Positions 18,396-26,666 of a stretch of DNA of 56,604 nt are shown here, piece by piece. Positions within the stretch are counted from its first letter, which is position 1. The number at the start of each line of letters is the position of its first letter. Position numbers and translations under genes: made by a program. This stretch comes from Clostridium sp. Ade.TY (lineage in GTDB: Bacteria; Bacillota; Clostridia; Clostridiales; Clostridiaceae): the NCBI RefSeq assembly GCF_000498355.1, contig NZ_AVSV01000026.1:1-56604 (forward strand). The letters are read 5' to 3'. Below the pieces are notes generated by a model. It had not been told where the DNA came from and did not search any database. It worked only from the letters and a program-made list of their open reading frames with translations.

Positions 18396-19280
18396 ATGAA
18401 TGATGTACAATTATATGACTTTAAGAAAAGTGAAAAGTTTTCTATAGAAAATATAAGACATCTAGTAATGATGAGTGAGGAATTTTGTAAAACTTCAAAT
18501 ATACAAATAAGTTATGAAACAAAAAAAGAAGGCTTTAAATTAGAGTTAGAAACAAGTAATCAAGTTAGTTATGATGATTTTTTAGAAAGAACGAATAAAG
18601 ATGATATTATAATTAAATACAATATTGATTCTAATGTTCAGAATTTAACTTTATTTATAGATAAAAGTGTTGTACTTAGTTTAGTAGATTTACTTTTAGG
18701 CGGTAGTGGAAATGTTGGAGATATTAGCAGAGAAGCTACTGGTATAGATTTAGAACTTATAAGGTATTTATTACAAAGCTTATTACAAAGAATATATTTA
18801 CCATACCAATATGATAATATTGAAATAACAAATATATATACAACTCCAGCTCAGTACCAAAGACTTACAGGTAAAGATGTTGTATTTGAATCAATAATAG
18901 GAGTTAAAATTAATAATGATATTATTGGAAAAATGAGATTTTGTATACCTTATAAAAGTATGGAACCTGTAATAAATACTTTAGTAAATATAAATATTAG
19001 TTCTGAAGAAGAAGAAAAGTTGAAAGATATTTTTTCTAATGAAATTTTTGAATATGTAAAAAATGTTAATATGGACATACAAGCTAAACTTGGAGCTATA
19101 AATATAAGTATCAATGACTTGTTAAATCTTCAAGAAGGAGATGTAGTTATTTTAAATCAAAAAATAAATGATGATATTATAGTTAAAGTTGGTGGAGCAG
19201 ATACATATAAAGCAAAGCCAGGAGTATTAGGTATTAAAAAAGGTATTCAAATAACCGATATTATTAGTAGGGAGAGGTAA
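18396..19280 (+). CDS. fliM: flagellar motor switch protein FliM, lacking the CheY-binding N-terminus
   Basis: C-ring protein linking FliG to FliN. The middle domain (about 10-200) includes VLSLVDLLLGGSG, and a C-terminal SpoA domain spans about 215-290. The protein begins MNDVQLYDFKKSEKFSIENI, which corresponds to about residue 30 of ordinary FliM. The N-terminal EIDALL-type peptide that binds phospho-CheY is therefore missing. The ATG has AAGAGGATAAG upstream and the flgG stop is 15 bases before, so there is no hidden extension. Length is 294 residues against about 330. Confidence 0.92.
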   Translation: MNDVQLYDFKKSEKFSIENIRHLVMMSEEFCKTSNIQISYETKKEGFKLELETSNQVSYDDFLERTNKDDIIIKYNIDSNVQNLTLFIDKSVVLSLVDLLLGGSGNVGDISREATGIDLELIRYLLQSLLQRIYLPYQYDNIEITNIYTTPAQYQRLTGKDVVFESIIGVKINNDIIGKMRFCIPYKSMEPVINTLVNINISSEEEEKLKDIFSNEIFEYVKNVNMDIQAKLGAINISINDLLNLQEGDVVILNQKINDDIIVKVGGADTYKAKPGVLGIKKGIQITDIISRER

Positions 19281-19283
19281 GAA

Positions 19284-19547
19284 ATGATAGATAATATAGC
19301 TAGAATATTAGACATACCAATAGAAATAACGGCAGTATTAGGAAGAACTAAAATGTCATTAAGTCAAGTTTTGGCACTTGGAAAAGGATCTATAATTGAA
19401 TTAGATACTTTAGAAGATGCAGAGGTAGAAATACTTGCAAATGGAAAGAAGATAGCATATGGACAAGTGGTAGTTTCTAAGCAAAACTTTGGAATAAAAA
19501 TAACTAAAGTTTTAGATTCAGAAGATTTAGTTAAAACATTAAAATAA
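19284..19547 (+). CDS. fliN: flagellar motor switch protein FliN
   Basis: C-ring subunit consisting only of a SpoA domain (87 residues): DIPIEITAVLGRTKMSLSQV, then LGKGSIIELD and KIAYGQVVV. It has neither the CheC-like phosphatase region nor the N-terminal EIDALL peptide found in FliY-type proteins. It starts 3 bases after fliM and is the last gene of the operon. Its stop lies inside a long inverted repeat. Confidence 0.95.
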   Translation: MIDNIARILDIPIEITAVLGRTKMSLSQVLALGKGSIIELDTLEDAEVEILANGKKIAYGQVVVSKQNFGIKITKVLDSEDLVKTLK

Positions 19548-19580
19548 CTCAACATAGGAAGAGGTATTTTAATGTTTTAA
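19531..19580 (+). repeat. 16-bp perfect inverted repeat at the end of fliN
   Basis: TTAAAACATTAAAATA (19531-19546) is perfectly complementary to TATTTTAATGTTTTAA (19565-19580), with an 18-base purine-rich loop containing GGAAGAGG. The left arm covers the last codons and stop of fliN. No T tract follows, so it is not a classical terminator; it may protect or process the 3' end of the long flagellar mRNA. Confidence 0.8.
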
Positions 19581-19712
19581 TATACATACTTAAAACAGTA
19601 TATTTGGTAAAGAATTATAATATTGTTAAATGATTAAGAAAAAAGTTGTAAGAATTAAAAATTTTATTTTAAATAGCACATATTGACCTATGAGTTAATT
19701 GAATAAAAAAAG

Positions 19713-19748
19713 GAGATATGTCTATAATGTAGATGTATCTCTTTTTTT
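19713..19748 (+). terminator. intrinsic terminator of the flagellar operon
   Basis: An 11-bp stem (19713-19723 with 19731-19741, two G-U pairs) and 7-base loop are followed by seven T residues. It is the first convincing terminator after the riboswitch terminator, about 19.4 kb upstream, and marks the operon end. Confidence 0.85.
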
Positions 19749-19780
19749 AGATGCGTAATACCAATATATTGGAGGTTGTT

Positions 19781-20608
19781 ATGAGGACAAGCTTAAATTT
19801 TGAAAATCAATTAACTATGATAGCTCAAATGACAAATGATGCTAGATTTCAAGTTTTAGAGTATGATGAGCTAAATGGTGCAGTTGATATAGATACGGCT
19901 TTTGATTTAAATATTATGAAAAAAAGTGGAATTAAATTAAAGCAAATAAGGATAATATTAAATGAAAGTCGCGTTAAGGTAGAAAATGGAGCTTTAAGTT
20001 ATATGAAAGGTGACATAGATATAGTAAATAAAACTGGTGGATTAATTGGTATATCAAAAAAATTTATATCAAGTAAGTTAACAGGAGAAGAAATGTTTAA
20101 GCCTATATATGAAGGTAGTGGAGAAATTTTTTTAGAGCCATCTTTTAAACATTACGCACTTATAGAACTTAAAGATGAACAAATAATAATAGATGATGGA
20201 ATGTTTTTAGCAAGCGAAGAAGATGTATATATAGAGGCAACTGGACAGAAAACATTTTCAGCTATGCTTTTTGGAGAAGAGAGTCTATTTCAAACAAAGG
20301 TCTATGGAAGTGGAATAGTTGCATTAGAGCTTCCGGTACCTGAAAATGAAGTTTTTGCTTGTAGATTAAATAATGATACTTTAAAGGTTGATGGAAGTTT
20401 TGCCATATTAAGAAGTGGAAATATTCAATTTTCAGTAGAAAAGTCAGCAACATCAATAATTGGTAGTGCAACAAGTGGAGAAGGATTTTTAAATGTTTAT
20501 AAAGGAACTGGAGAAGTATGGTTAGTTCCGACAAAAATAGTATATGATAAGATGAAAGAAATGAATATTAAAGATAATTTTAGAGAAGAAGAATTTGATG
20601 ATAAATAA
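19781..20608 (+). CDS. AIM24 family protein
   Basis: A 275-residue protein of the AIM24/TIGR00266 family, a beta-rich fold of unknown biochemical role in bacteria. Family-like blocks are GEMFKPIYEGSGEIFLEPS and YKGTGEVWLVPT. No signal peptide or membrane helix is apparent. The start is ATG 19781, five bases after GGAGG (19771-19775). An upstream in-frame ATG at 19751 abuts the flagellar terminator and has no ribosome site. It stands alone, beyond the flagellar terminator. Confidence 0.8.
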   Translation: MRTSLNFENQLTMIAQMTNDARFQVLEYDELNGAVDIDTAFDLNIMKKSGIKLKQIRIILNESRVKVENGALSYMKGDIDIVNKTGGLIGISKKFISSKLTGEEMFKPIYEGSGEIFLEPSFKHYALIELKDEQIIIDDGMFLASEEDVYIEATGQKTFSAMLFGEESLFQTKVYGSGIVALELPVPENEVFACRLNNDTLKVDGSFAILRSGNIQFSVEKSATSIIGSATSGEGFLNVYKGTGEVWLVPTKIVYDKMKEMNIKDNFREEEFDDK

Positions 20609-20694
20609 TGTAAATTCTTTTGTATGATAAAGTTGTGAATTATTAAAGTAAAGATGATATAATTAGGGTATATTTAGAAGTACGGAGGAGAAAT

Positions 20695-21009
20695 ATGGGT
20701 ACAATAAATTCAAAGATAAAAGGTGAAGATATAGAATTACTTTTTGAAGCTATATTAAAATTAGAAAATAAGGATGAATGTTATAGATTTTTTGAAGACA
20801 TAGCAACAATTACTGAACTTAAGAGCCTATCACAAAGAATATTAGTAGCAAAACTTTTAAAAGAAAAGAAAACTTATACAGAAATTGCAGAAGAAACAGG
20901 AGCTAGTACTGCTACTATAAGTAGAGTAAATAGATGCTTAAATTATGGAAGTGATGGATACAGTATAATTTTAGATAGAATTAACTCTGAAAAAGTTGTC
21001 AATAAATAG
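20695..21009 (+). CDS. YerC/YecD family TrpR-like regulator
   Basis: Small DNA-binding protein of 104 residues related to the Trp repressor (YerC/YecD, TIGR02531-type). The helix-turn-helix lies at about 60-85 (YTEIAEETGASTATISRVNR), preceded by the helical ITELKSLSQRILVAKLL. Its targets are unknown in most Firmicutes. A TATAAT at 20658-20663 may be its promoter. It precedes glmM by 75 bases, and a functional link is not evident. Confidence 0.85.
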   Translation: MGTINSKIKGEDIELLFEAILKLENKDECYRFFEDIATITELKSLSQRILVAKLLKEKKTYTEIAEETGASTATISRVNRCLNYGSDGYSIILDRINSEKVVNK

Positions 21010-21084
21010 TGAAACAAATATAATATAATAGTAGAAAAGTTACAAAAAAAGTTAACTTAAAAGAACAGAAAGAGGTAAATTTTT

Positions 21085-22428
21085 ATGAGTAGAATGTTTG
21101 GAACTGATGGAGTAAGAGGAGTAGCAAATACTGAACTTACTGCTGAACTTGCATATAATTTAGGAAGAGCAGGAGCTTATGTATTAACAGAAGGAGCTCA
21201 CAAACCAAAAATATTAGTTGCAAAAGATACAAGAATATCAGGAGATATGTTAGAAGCTGCATTAGTTGCTGGAATATTATCAGTTGGAGCTGAAGCTGTA
21301 GTTCTTGGCGTTATACCAACACCAGCAGTAGCACACTTAACTAGAGAGTATGGAGCAGATGCTGGAGTTATGATATCAGCATCACATAATCCTGTAGAAT
21401 ACAATGGTATAAAATTCTTTAATAATAAAGGTTACAAACTTTCTGATGAACTTGAAGATGAAATTCAAAGAGTAATAGAATCAGGTTTTGAAGGAGTACC
21501 AAGTCCAGTAGGAACTTCACTTGGAAGAGAAAGAGTAGAAGTTTCAGCTTTAGAAGATTATATTGAGTTTGCAAAAGGTACAACAGCAGTAAATCTTTCA
21601 GGAATGAAGATAGCTTTAGACTGTGCAAATGGTGCTGCATATAAGGCTGCGGTTCAAGCTTTTAGAGATTTAGGAGCTGAAGTTTATGTTATAAATGATA
21701 ATCCAGATGGAACAAATATAAACGAAAATTGTGGATCAACTCATCCAGAAGAACTTATGGAATATGTAGTTAAAAAGGGTTGTAATGCTGGATTTGCATT
21801 TGATGGAGATGCTGATAGATGTTTAGCAGTTGATGAAAAAGGAAATTTAATAAATGGAGACTTTATCTTAACTTTATGTGCTAAACATTTAAAAGAAATA
21901 GGAAGACTTAAGGATGAAACTTTAGTTGTTACTGTTATGAGTAACTTAGGTTTAGATATTGCATGTAAAAGTTTAGGAATAAAAACTGTAAAAACTAAGG
22001 TTGGAGATAGATACGTACTAGAAGAAATGTTAGATAAAGGATATGTAATTGGTGGAGAACAATCAGGCCATATTATATTCTTAGAGTGCAATACAACTGG
22101 AGATGGATTAGTTACTGCACTTCAAGTTGCATCAATATTAAAGAGAGAAAATAAAACTTTAAGTGAGTTATGTTCAATAATGAAAGAACTTCCACAAGTT
22201 TTAGTAAATGCAACAGTACCTAATGATAAAAAAGATATTTATTTAAAAGATGCTGAAATCATAGCTGAAATTGAAAGAATGGAAAAATTAATGGATGGAA
22301 AAGGAAGAGTATTAATAAGACCTTCAGGAACAGAACCATTAGTTAGAGTTATGCTAGAAGGAGAAGACCAAGAAGAAATAGATAAGCTAGCTCATAATTT
22401 AGCTGATATGATATTAGCTAAGTGTTAG
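21085..22428 (+). CDS. glmM: phosphoglucosamine mutase GlmM
   Basis: Converts glucosamine-6-phosphate to glucosamine-1-phosphate on the path to UDP-GlcNAc and the cell wall. The N-terminus [12 protein letters not shown] is diagnostic. The phosphoserine loop is ISASHNP with catalytic Ser100, the metal loop is DGDADRC (about 240-246), and the sugar-phosphate binding loop [12 protein letters not shown] lies near the C-terminus. Length 447 residues is standard. The partner glmS is 12 kb downstream. Confidence 0.98.
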   Translation: MSRMFGTDGVRGVANTELTAELAYNLGRAGAYVLTEGAHKPKILVAKDTRISGDMLEAALVAGILSVGAEAVVLGVIPTPAVAHLTREYGADAGVMISASHNPVEYNGIKFFNNKGYKLSDELEDEIQRVIESGFEGVPSPVGTSLGRERVEVSALEDYIEFAKGTTAVNLSGMKIALDCANGAAYKAAVQAFRDLGAEVYVINDNPDGTNINENCGSTHPEELMEYVVKKGCNAGFAFDGDADRCLAVDEKGNLINGDFILTLCAKHLKEIGRLKDETLVVTVMSNLGLDIACKSLGIKTVKTKVGDRYVLEEMLDKGYVIGGEQSGHIIFLECNTTGDGLVTALQVASILKRENKTLSELCSIMKELPQVLVNATVPNDKKDIYLKDAEIIAEIERMEKLMDGKGRVLIRPSGTEPLVRVMLEGEDQEEIDKLAHNLADMILAKC

Positions 22429-22440
22429 TAAATTTTAAAT

Positions 22441-22477
22441 AAAAAAGAGAAGTTATATTCTATAACTTCTCTTTTTT
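22441..22477. terminator. bidirectional terminator between glmM and thiT
   Basis: A long near-perfect hairpin has its core at 22446-22457 with 22461-22472 (12 bp, loop TTC) and is flanked by A and T tracts on either side, so it can end both the + strand glmM and the - strand thiT transcripts. Confidence 0.9.
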
Positions 22478-22480
22478 ATT

Positions 22481-23182
22481 TTATATAGTATTAACTAGAT
22501 TATTATTAAAATTTGGATTTAAAGTTCTTAACAATCTATCAGTTGGAATAAGTTTTAAAATAATCATACATATTATCATTTCAGCTCCAACTAAAGGAAG
22601 ATTTACTATTGCTGAATAAACTAAAGCACCCATTTCTGCTGGAGCGAATGAACCAAAGAACACAACTCCAGATATAAAGTGACATAAAAATTTAGTGAAA
22701 AATGCTACAAATACACCGAGCATCCTATGATTTTTTCTAAAATAATTTATTCCTGCAAGCCCCATAGCTAGTGACGGTAATGGATAATCAAAAAGCATTT
22801 GAACTGGATGTATTATATATGGATCAGTAAGTAAATTAATTAACCCATATAAAAAGCCAGTTAAAAAACCAATTTCTTTACCATAAGCAAAGGCTATTAT
22901 AAGTATTGGAACCATACAACCTAAAGTTATACTTCCACCTTGAGGAAATCTATATATTCTAAAAACATTAAGAATAGTAGAAAGTGCTAATGCGATAGCT
23001 ATATTAGTCATTATTCTTGCATTTAATTTTATTTTTCTGAATTTAAATAAAGCAAAAAATAGTACTAAACAAGCAATTATAGTAAGTATAGACATAGGGC
23101 TTTCTAAAATCGTCCTAAATTTTTCTGGGATATTTGTATAAAGATTTGTAAATCTTTCTCCCCAATCGCTTAAAAATTCCAT
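22481..23182 (-). CDS. thiT: energy-coupled thiamine transporter ThiT
   Basis: Substrate-binding S component of an ECF transporter for thiamine (YuaJ/ThiT family), 233 residues with about six membrane helices. Family signatures are QGGSITLGCMVPI and HPVQMLFDYPLPSLAMG. It would work with a shared ECF energising module encoded elsewhere. Expression is governed by the TPP riboswitch directly upstream. AGGAGG (23191-23196) is eight T residues before the ATG. Confidence 0.93.
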   Translation of the reverse strand: MEFLSDWGERFTNLYTNIPEKFRTILESPMSILTIIACLVLFFALFKFRKIKLNARIMTNIAIALALSTILNVFRIYRFPQGGSITLGCMVPILIIAFAYGKEIGFLTGFLYGLINLLTDPYIIHPVQMLFDYPLPSLAMGLAGINYFRKNHRMLGVFVAFFTKFLCHFISGVVFFGSFAPAEMGALVYSAIVNLPLVGAEMIICMIILKLIPTDRLLRTLNPNFNNNLVNTI

Positions 23183-23234
23183 AAAAAAAACCTCCTATTT
23201 GTGCTAGAAGGATGTAAAAGAACTGAGTCTTTTG

Positions 23235-23320
23235 CTTTCCTACGCTGGTATTACCCAGATCAGGTTAAAGGGTTAATGCTAACTTATGCATCTCTCAGCC
23301 ATAAAGGCACCCCTAGCACA
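23235..23320 (-). ncRNA. TPP riboswitch (THI element)
   Basis: Read on the - strand, the leader contains the THI-box core: GGGGTGCC, then GGCTGAGAGATGC, AACCTGATCTGGGTAATACC and GCGTAGG. It binds thiamine pyrophosphate. No U-tract terminator lies before thiT. Instead CCTTCT (plus 23206-23211) can pair with the ribosome site AGGAGG (plus 23191-23196). An alternative 11-bp pairing ties the aptamer start (plus 23310-23320) to the region overlapping that CCTTCT. This suggests translational control. Confidence 0.96.
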
Positions 23321-23346
23321 TAAAATAATATTTAATTGACAAGCTT

Positions 23347-23375
23347 ATTGTAATATTACAAATTTATAATGTCAA
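23347..23375 (-). promoter_or_regulatory. sigma-A promoter of the TPP riboswitch-thiT unit
   Basis: On the - strand TTGACA (plus 23370-23375) and TACAAT (plus 23347-23352) are spaced by 17 bases. A start near 23340 begins the leader just ahead of the riboswitch. Confidence 0.8.
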
Positions 23376-23455
23376 TAATTTTAAACATTAAATGAAATTT
23401 AAGTTAATAAGTGGTAGAATTTAATATAATAAAATTGTAAGCATAGGAGGATATT

Positions 23456-24253
23456 ATGGTATTAATATTGGTGGTTATATTAACTATAATAATATTTTTA
23501 TATGTTCAAAATAATTGGATATATGTTAACAGTATTAATATAGAAGTAGAAGAATTTAATTTAAATAATATATATAAGATTGTTCATTTAAGTGATTTAC
23601 ATAATAAACTTTTTGGCAAAAAACAAAAGAGATTAATTAATAAAATAAAAAAGCTAGAACCTAATATTATAGTTTTTACTGGAGATATTGTTGATAGTTA
23701 TACTTTAAATAAAGAGCCTGCTATTATATTAATGGAAGAATTAATAAAAATAGCAAAAGTATATTATGTAACAGGAAATCATGAAATAAGAACTAATACT
23801 TATGATGAATTAAAAGAAAAATTTAGAAATATAGGTGTAGTTGTTTTAGATGATGAAATCCAAAGTTTAAATATAGGAAATAATAAAGTAGATTTAATAG
23901 GAATTAAAGATTATATAAATAGTTACAGTACAGAGTTAAAATTAAATAAAATTATTAAAAATACAAATAATTATAAAATTCTTTTAGTACATAGACCAGA
24001 GAGAATTAATATTTATAGTAATCATAATATAAACTTAGTTTTTTCAGGCCATGCACACGGTGGGCAAGTAAGAATACCATTTATAGGAGGAGTAATAGCT
24101 CCAAGTCAAGGGCTTTTTCCAAAGTATACTGAAGGTATGAATGAAGTTAATAATACAAAGTTAGTAATAAGTAGAGGTCTTGGAAATAGTGCATTCCCAT
24201 TTAGAATATTGAATAGGCCAGAGATAGTTAGTGTAACTATAAAAAATAAATAA
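23456..24253 (+). CDS. membrane-anchored metallophosphoesterase
   Basis: Calcineurin-like phosphoesterase of the YkuE/YaeI type, 265 residues. One N-terminal membrane helix (2-18) anchors it, and the catalytic domain faces outward or is membrane-bound. All metal motifs are present: HLSDLHN, FTGDIVDS, VTGNHE and FSGHAHGGQVRIP. The substrate is not identifiable; relatives hydrolyse phosphodiester or pyrophosphate bonds. TATAAT at 23425-23430 may be its -10. The cyclase gene follows after 27 bases, probably in one operon. Confidence 0.88.
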   Translation: MVLILVVILTIIIFLYVQNNWIYVNSINIEVEEFNLNNIYKIVHLSDLHNKLFGKKQKRLINKIKKLEPNIIVFTGDIVDSYTLNKEPAIILMEELIKIAKVYYVTGNHEIRTNTYDELKEKFRNIGVVVLDDEIQSLNIGNNKVDLIGIKDYINSYSTELKLNKIIKNTNNYKILLVHRPERINIYSNHNINLVFSGHAHGGQVRIPFIGGVIAPSQGLFPKYTEGMNEVNNTKLVISRGLGNSAFPFRILNRPEIVSVTIKNK

Positions 24254-24280
24254 AAATATAAAATTGAAAAGGAGATTAAG

Positions 24281-24913
24281 GTGAAAGTATATGATTTAAC
24301 ACATTATTTAGATGAGAATATGACTTCTTATTCAGAAGAAGAAGGATATTTTAAAGAAGGATTAAGCACAATAGATAAAGATGGATATAATGTTTTAAAA
24401 ATATCTTTATCATCACATACTGGAACTCATATAGATTTTCCAAGACATATATTTAATAATGGCAAAACATTAGATTGTTTTAATGTAGAAGAATTTATAG
24501 GCAGGGCATATATAATAAACTGCAAAGAGAGAAATATAATAGATTTAAAGTTCCTTTTAAATTATAAAAAAGAGATAGAAGATTGTGATTATTTAATATT
24601 AAATACGGGATACGAAAAATATTGGAACAATAAAAAATATTTTTTTAATTATCCTAGATTATCTTATGAAGCATCAAAATTTCTTAGCAATATAAAAAAG
24701 TTAAAAGGCATAGGTATAGATTGTATATCTATTGATGGTGAAAATGATGAGAATTTAATAAATCATAAAAATCTTTTAAAGAATGATAAGCTTATAATAG
24801 AAAATCTCTGTGGATTAGATAATATAAATAGTAAATTTCAAATAATAATAGCACCATTAAAAATAAAAGGTGGAGATGGCTCTCCTTGCAGAGTTTATGG
24901 AATAGTTAAGTAA
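24281..24913 (+). CDS. cyclase family protein (kynurenine formamidase-like)
   Basis: Metal-dependent hydrolase of the cyclase/KynB superfamily, 210 residues. The metal-binding signature HTGTHIDFPRHIF is intact near residues 47-59, and the C-terminal GGDGSPCRVYG matches the family end. Members hydrolyse N-formylkynurenine, isatin or other amides, and no tryptophan catabolic genes are nearby, so the substrate is open. The start is GTG with AAAGGAG upstream. Confidence 0.85.
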   Translation: MKVYDLTHYLDENMTSYSEEEGYFKEGLSTIDKDGYNVLKISLSSHTGTHIDFPRHIFNNGKTLDCFNVEEFIGRAYIINCKERNIIDLKFLLNYKKEIEDCDYLILNTGYEKYWNNKKYFFNYPRLSYEASKFLSNIKKLKGIGIDCISIDGENDENLINHKNLLKNDKLIIENLCGLDNINSKFQIIIAPLKIKGGDGSPCRVYGIVK

Positions 24914-24963
24914 TTGATTAAAACATACAGTTAAAAAAGAATTTAATTAAAAAAACAAACTTA

Positions 24964-24997
24964 AAAAGCTAGTTAGAAATCTAACTAGCTTTTATTT
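24964..24997. terminator. bidirectional terminator, cyclase gene / tRNA-fMet
   Basis: A hairpin of at least ten pairs (AGCTAGTTAG 24967-24976 with CTAACTAGCT 24981-24990) is extended by A/T pairs on both sides. It can end the + strand cyclase transcript and, read on the - strand, the tRNA transcript just upstream of it. Confidence 0.88.
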
Positions 24998-25073
<76 letters not shown>

Positions 25074-25168
25074 ATATTAATTTAAATCATTCAGTAGGTT
25101 AACTATACTCTTAAATAAAACCTTTGTCAACTGAATTATTAAAATAACTTTATTTATTTTAATAAAGT

Positions 25169-25333
25169 TTATAAAACTTTTGATTCTTTATGACCACAAG
25201 TTGGACATTTAAAATTAATTTTTTCAAATTTAGAATTATCATAAGCATATAAGTTTTCTTCCATAGTATCTCCACAAATAGGACAAATTAAACATTTTAA
25301 ATTGTTTTTTGAAATTTTACGTTTGTTATTCAT
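25169..25333 (-). CDS. small zinc-ribbon protein
   Basis: A 54-residue ORF with a good ribosome site (AGGAAGTG) before ATG 25333. It contains two pairs of cysteines, CLICPIC at 14-20 and CPTCG at 43-47, spaced like a zinc ribbon, in a Lys/Asn-rich chain. No catalytic domain is present. It is transcribed toward the tRNA gene. Similar tiny zinc ribbons are common in clostridia, and the function is unknown. Confidence 0.7.
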   Translation of the reverse strand: MNNKRKISKNNLKCLICPICGDTMEENLYAYDNSKFEKINFKCPTCGHKESKVL

Positions 25334-25520
25334 ATTATCACTTCCTAAAAATAAGATAGCATATTATTAAGATAAATAAAATAATACTTTTAAAAAATAA
25401 AAAAAACTGATATTATATCAATAAAGTTTAATTCATAGTAAGTTTATAGGAATACTAAGGATAAAGTTTTAGGATTAACTTAATTTTAAAGGTAAATACT
25501 AATAAAAAGGAGGTATTACT

Positions 25521-26666
25521 TTGGAGATTTATTTAGATAATTCTGCAACTACAAAGCCTTATAAAGAAGTAATTGAAGAGATGGCAAATGCAATGGAAAA
25601 ATATTATGGAAATCCATCATCATTACATAAGATAGGAATTAATGCAGAGAAAAAGATAAATGAATGCAGAGAATATATAGCTAGTACTATAAATGCATCT
25701 AAGGATGAAATTTATTTTACATCAGGTGCAAGTGAGGGAAATAATTTAGTTATAAAAGGTATACCAAAGAAGGGAAATCATATTATAACAACTAAATTTG
25801 AACATCATTCAGTTCTTAAAGTATATGAGGAGTTAGAAAAGCAAGGTATTAATGTTACATATTTAGATGTTGATAAAGAAGGAATGATTTCTTTAAAACA
25901 ACTAGAAGATTCTATAAATAAAGATACTGTACTTATATCCATAATGTTTGTAAATAATGAAATTGGTTCTATTCAGAATATATGTAAAATAGGAAAACTT
26001 ATAAAGGAAAAAAGTAGTAGAGCAAAATTTCATGTTGATGCAGTTCAAGCATATGGAAAGTTTTTTATAGATGTAAAGAAAATGAATATAGATATTTTAA
26101 CAACAACAGGGCATAAATTTCATGGACCTAAAGGAACAGGATTTTTATATTTAAAAAAGGGAATAAGACCAAACTCATTAATACATGGTGGAAGTCAAGA
26201 AAATGGGTTGAGAGCAGGGACTCATAATGTTCCAGGAATAATAGCACTCAAAAAAGCTTGTGAAATAGCTTGTGAAAGTAGAACTGAAAATTATATTAAA
26301 GTTTTAGAATTAAAAACATATATGATAGATAGATTAAAAGAAATAAATGATATTTATATAAATAGTCCTAATGATGATAAACATTCACCATACATATTAA
26401 ATGTTACATTTAAAGGTGTAAGAGCTGAGGTATTACTTCATATGTTAGAAGAAGATAATATATATGTTTCAACTGGATCTGCTTGCACTTCAAAAACTAA
26501 TATAGCAAGTGGGAGTTATGTATTAAAGGCAATTGGTCTTTGTGATAAAGATGCTGAAGGTGGAGTAAGATTCTCTTTTAGTGAGGACAATACAAAAGAA
26601 GAAATAGATATAGTTATAAATAATCTAAAAAGGTCATTACCATTTTTAAGGAGGATGAAAAGATGA
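25521..26666 (+). CDS. cysteine desulfurase (NifS/IscS-like)
   Basis: PLP-dependent enzyme that removes sulfur from cysteine as a persulfide. The PLP lysine is Lys199 in TTGHKFHGPKG, and the catalytic cysteine is Cys322 in STGSACTSK. Length 381 residues is standard. The start is TTG after AAAGGAGGT. The stop overlaps thiI by four bases (ATGA), so the enzyme most likely feeds sulfur to ThiI, as NifZ does in Bacillus. No iscU or other Fe-S scaffold gene is adjacent. Confidence 0.93.
   Translation: MEIYLDNSATTKPYKEVIEEMANAMEKYYGNPSSLHKIGINAEKKINECREYIASTINASKDEIYFTSGASEGNNLVIKGIPKKGNHIITTKFEHHSVLKVYEELEKQGINVTYLDVDKEGMISLKQLEDSINKDTVLISIMFVNNEIGSIQNICKIGKLIKEKSSRAKFHVDAVQAYGKFFIDVKKMNIDILTTTGHKFHGPKGTGFLYLKKGIRPNSLIHGGSQENGLRAGTHNVPGIIALKKACEIACESRTENYIKVLELKTYMIDRLKEINDIYINSPNDDKHSPYILNVTFKGVRAEVLLHMLEEDNIYVSTGSACTSKTNIASGSYVLKAIGLCDKDAEGGVRFSFSEDNTKEEIDIVINNLKRSLPFLRRMKR

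Noticed and set aside
19751..19780. Upstream ATG for the AIM24 gene
   Set aside because: It directly follows the T tract of the flagellar terminator and has no ribosome site, whereas ATG 19781 has GGAGG at ideal spacing.
21198..22091. Minus-strand frames across glmM
   Set aside because: glmM is complete and canonical on the + strand; the opposite frames are Leu/Ser-rich shadows.
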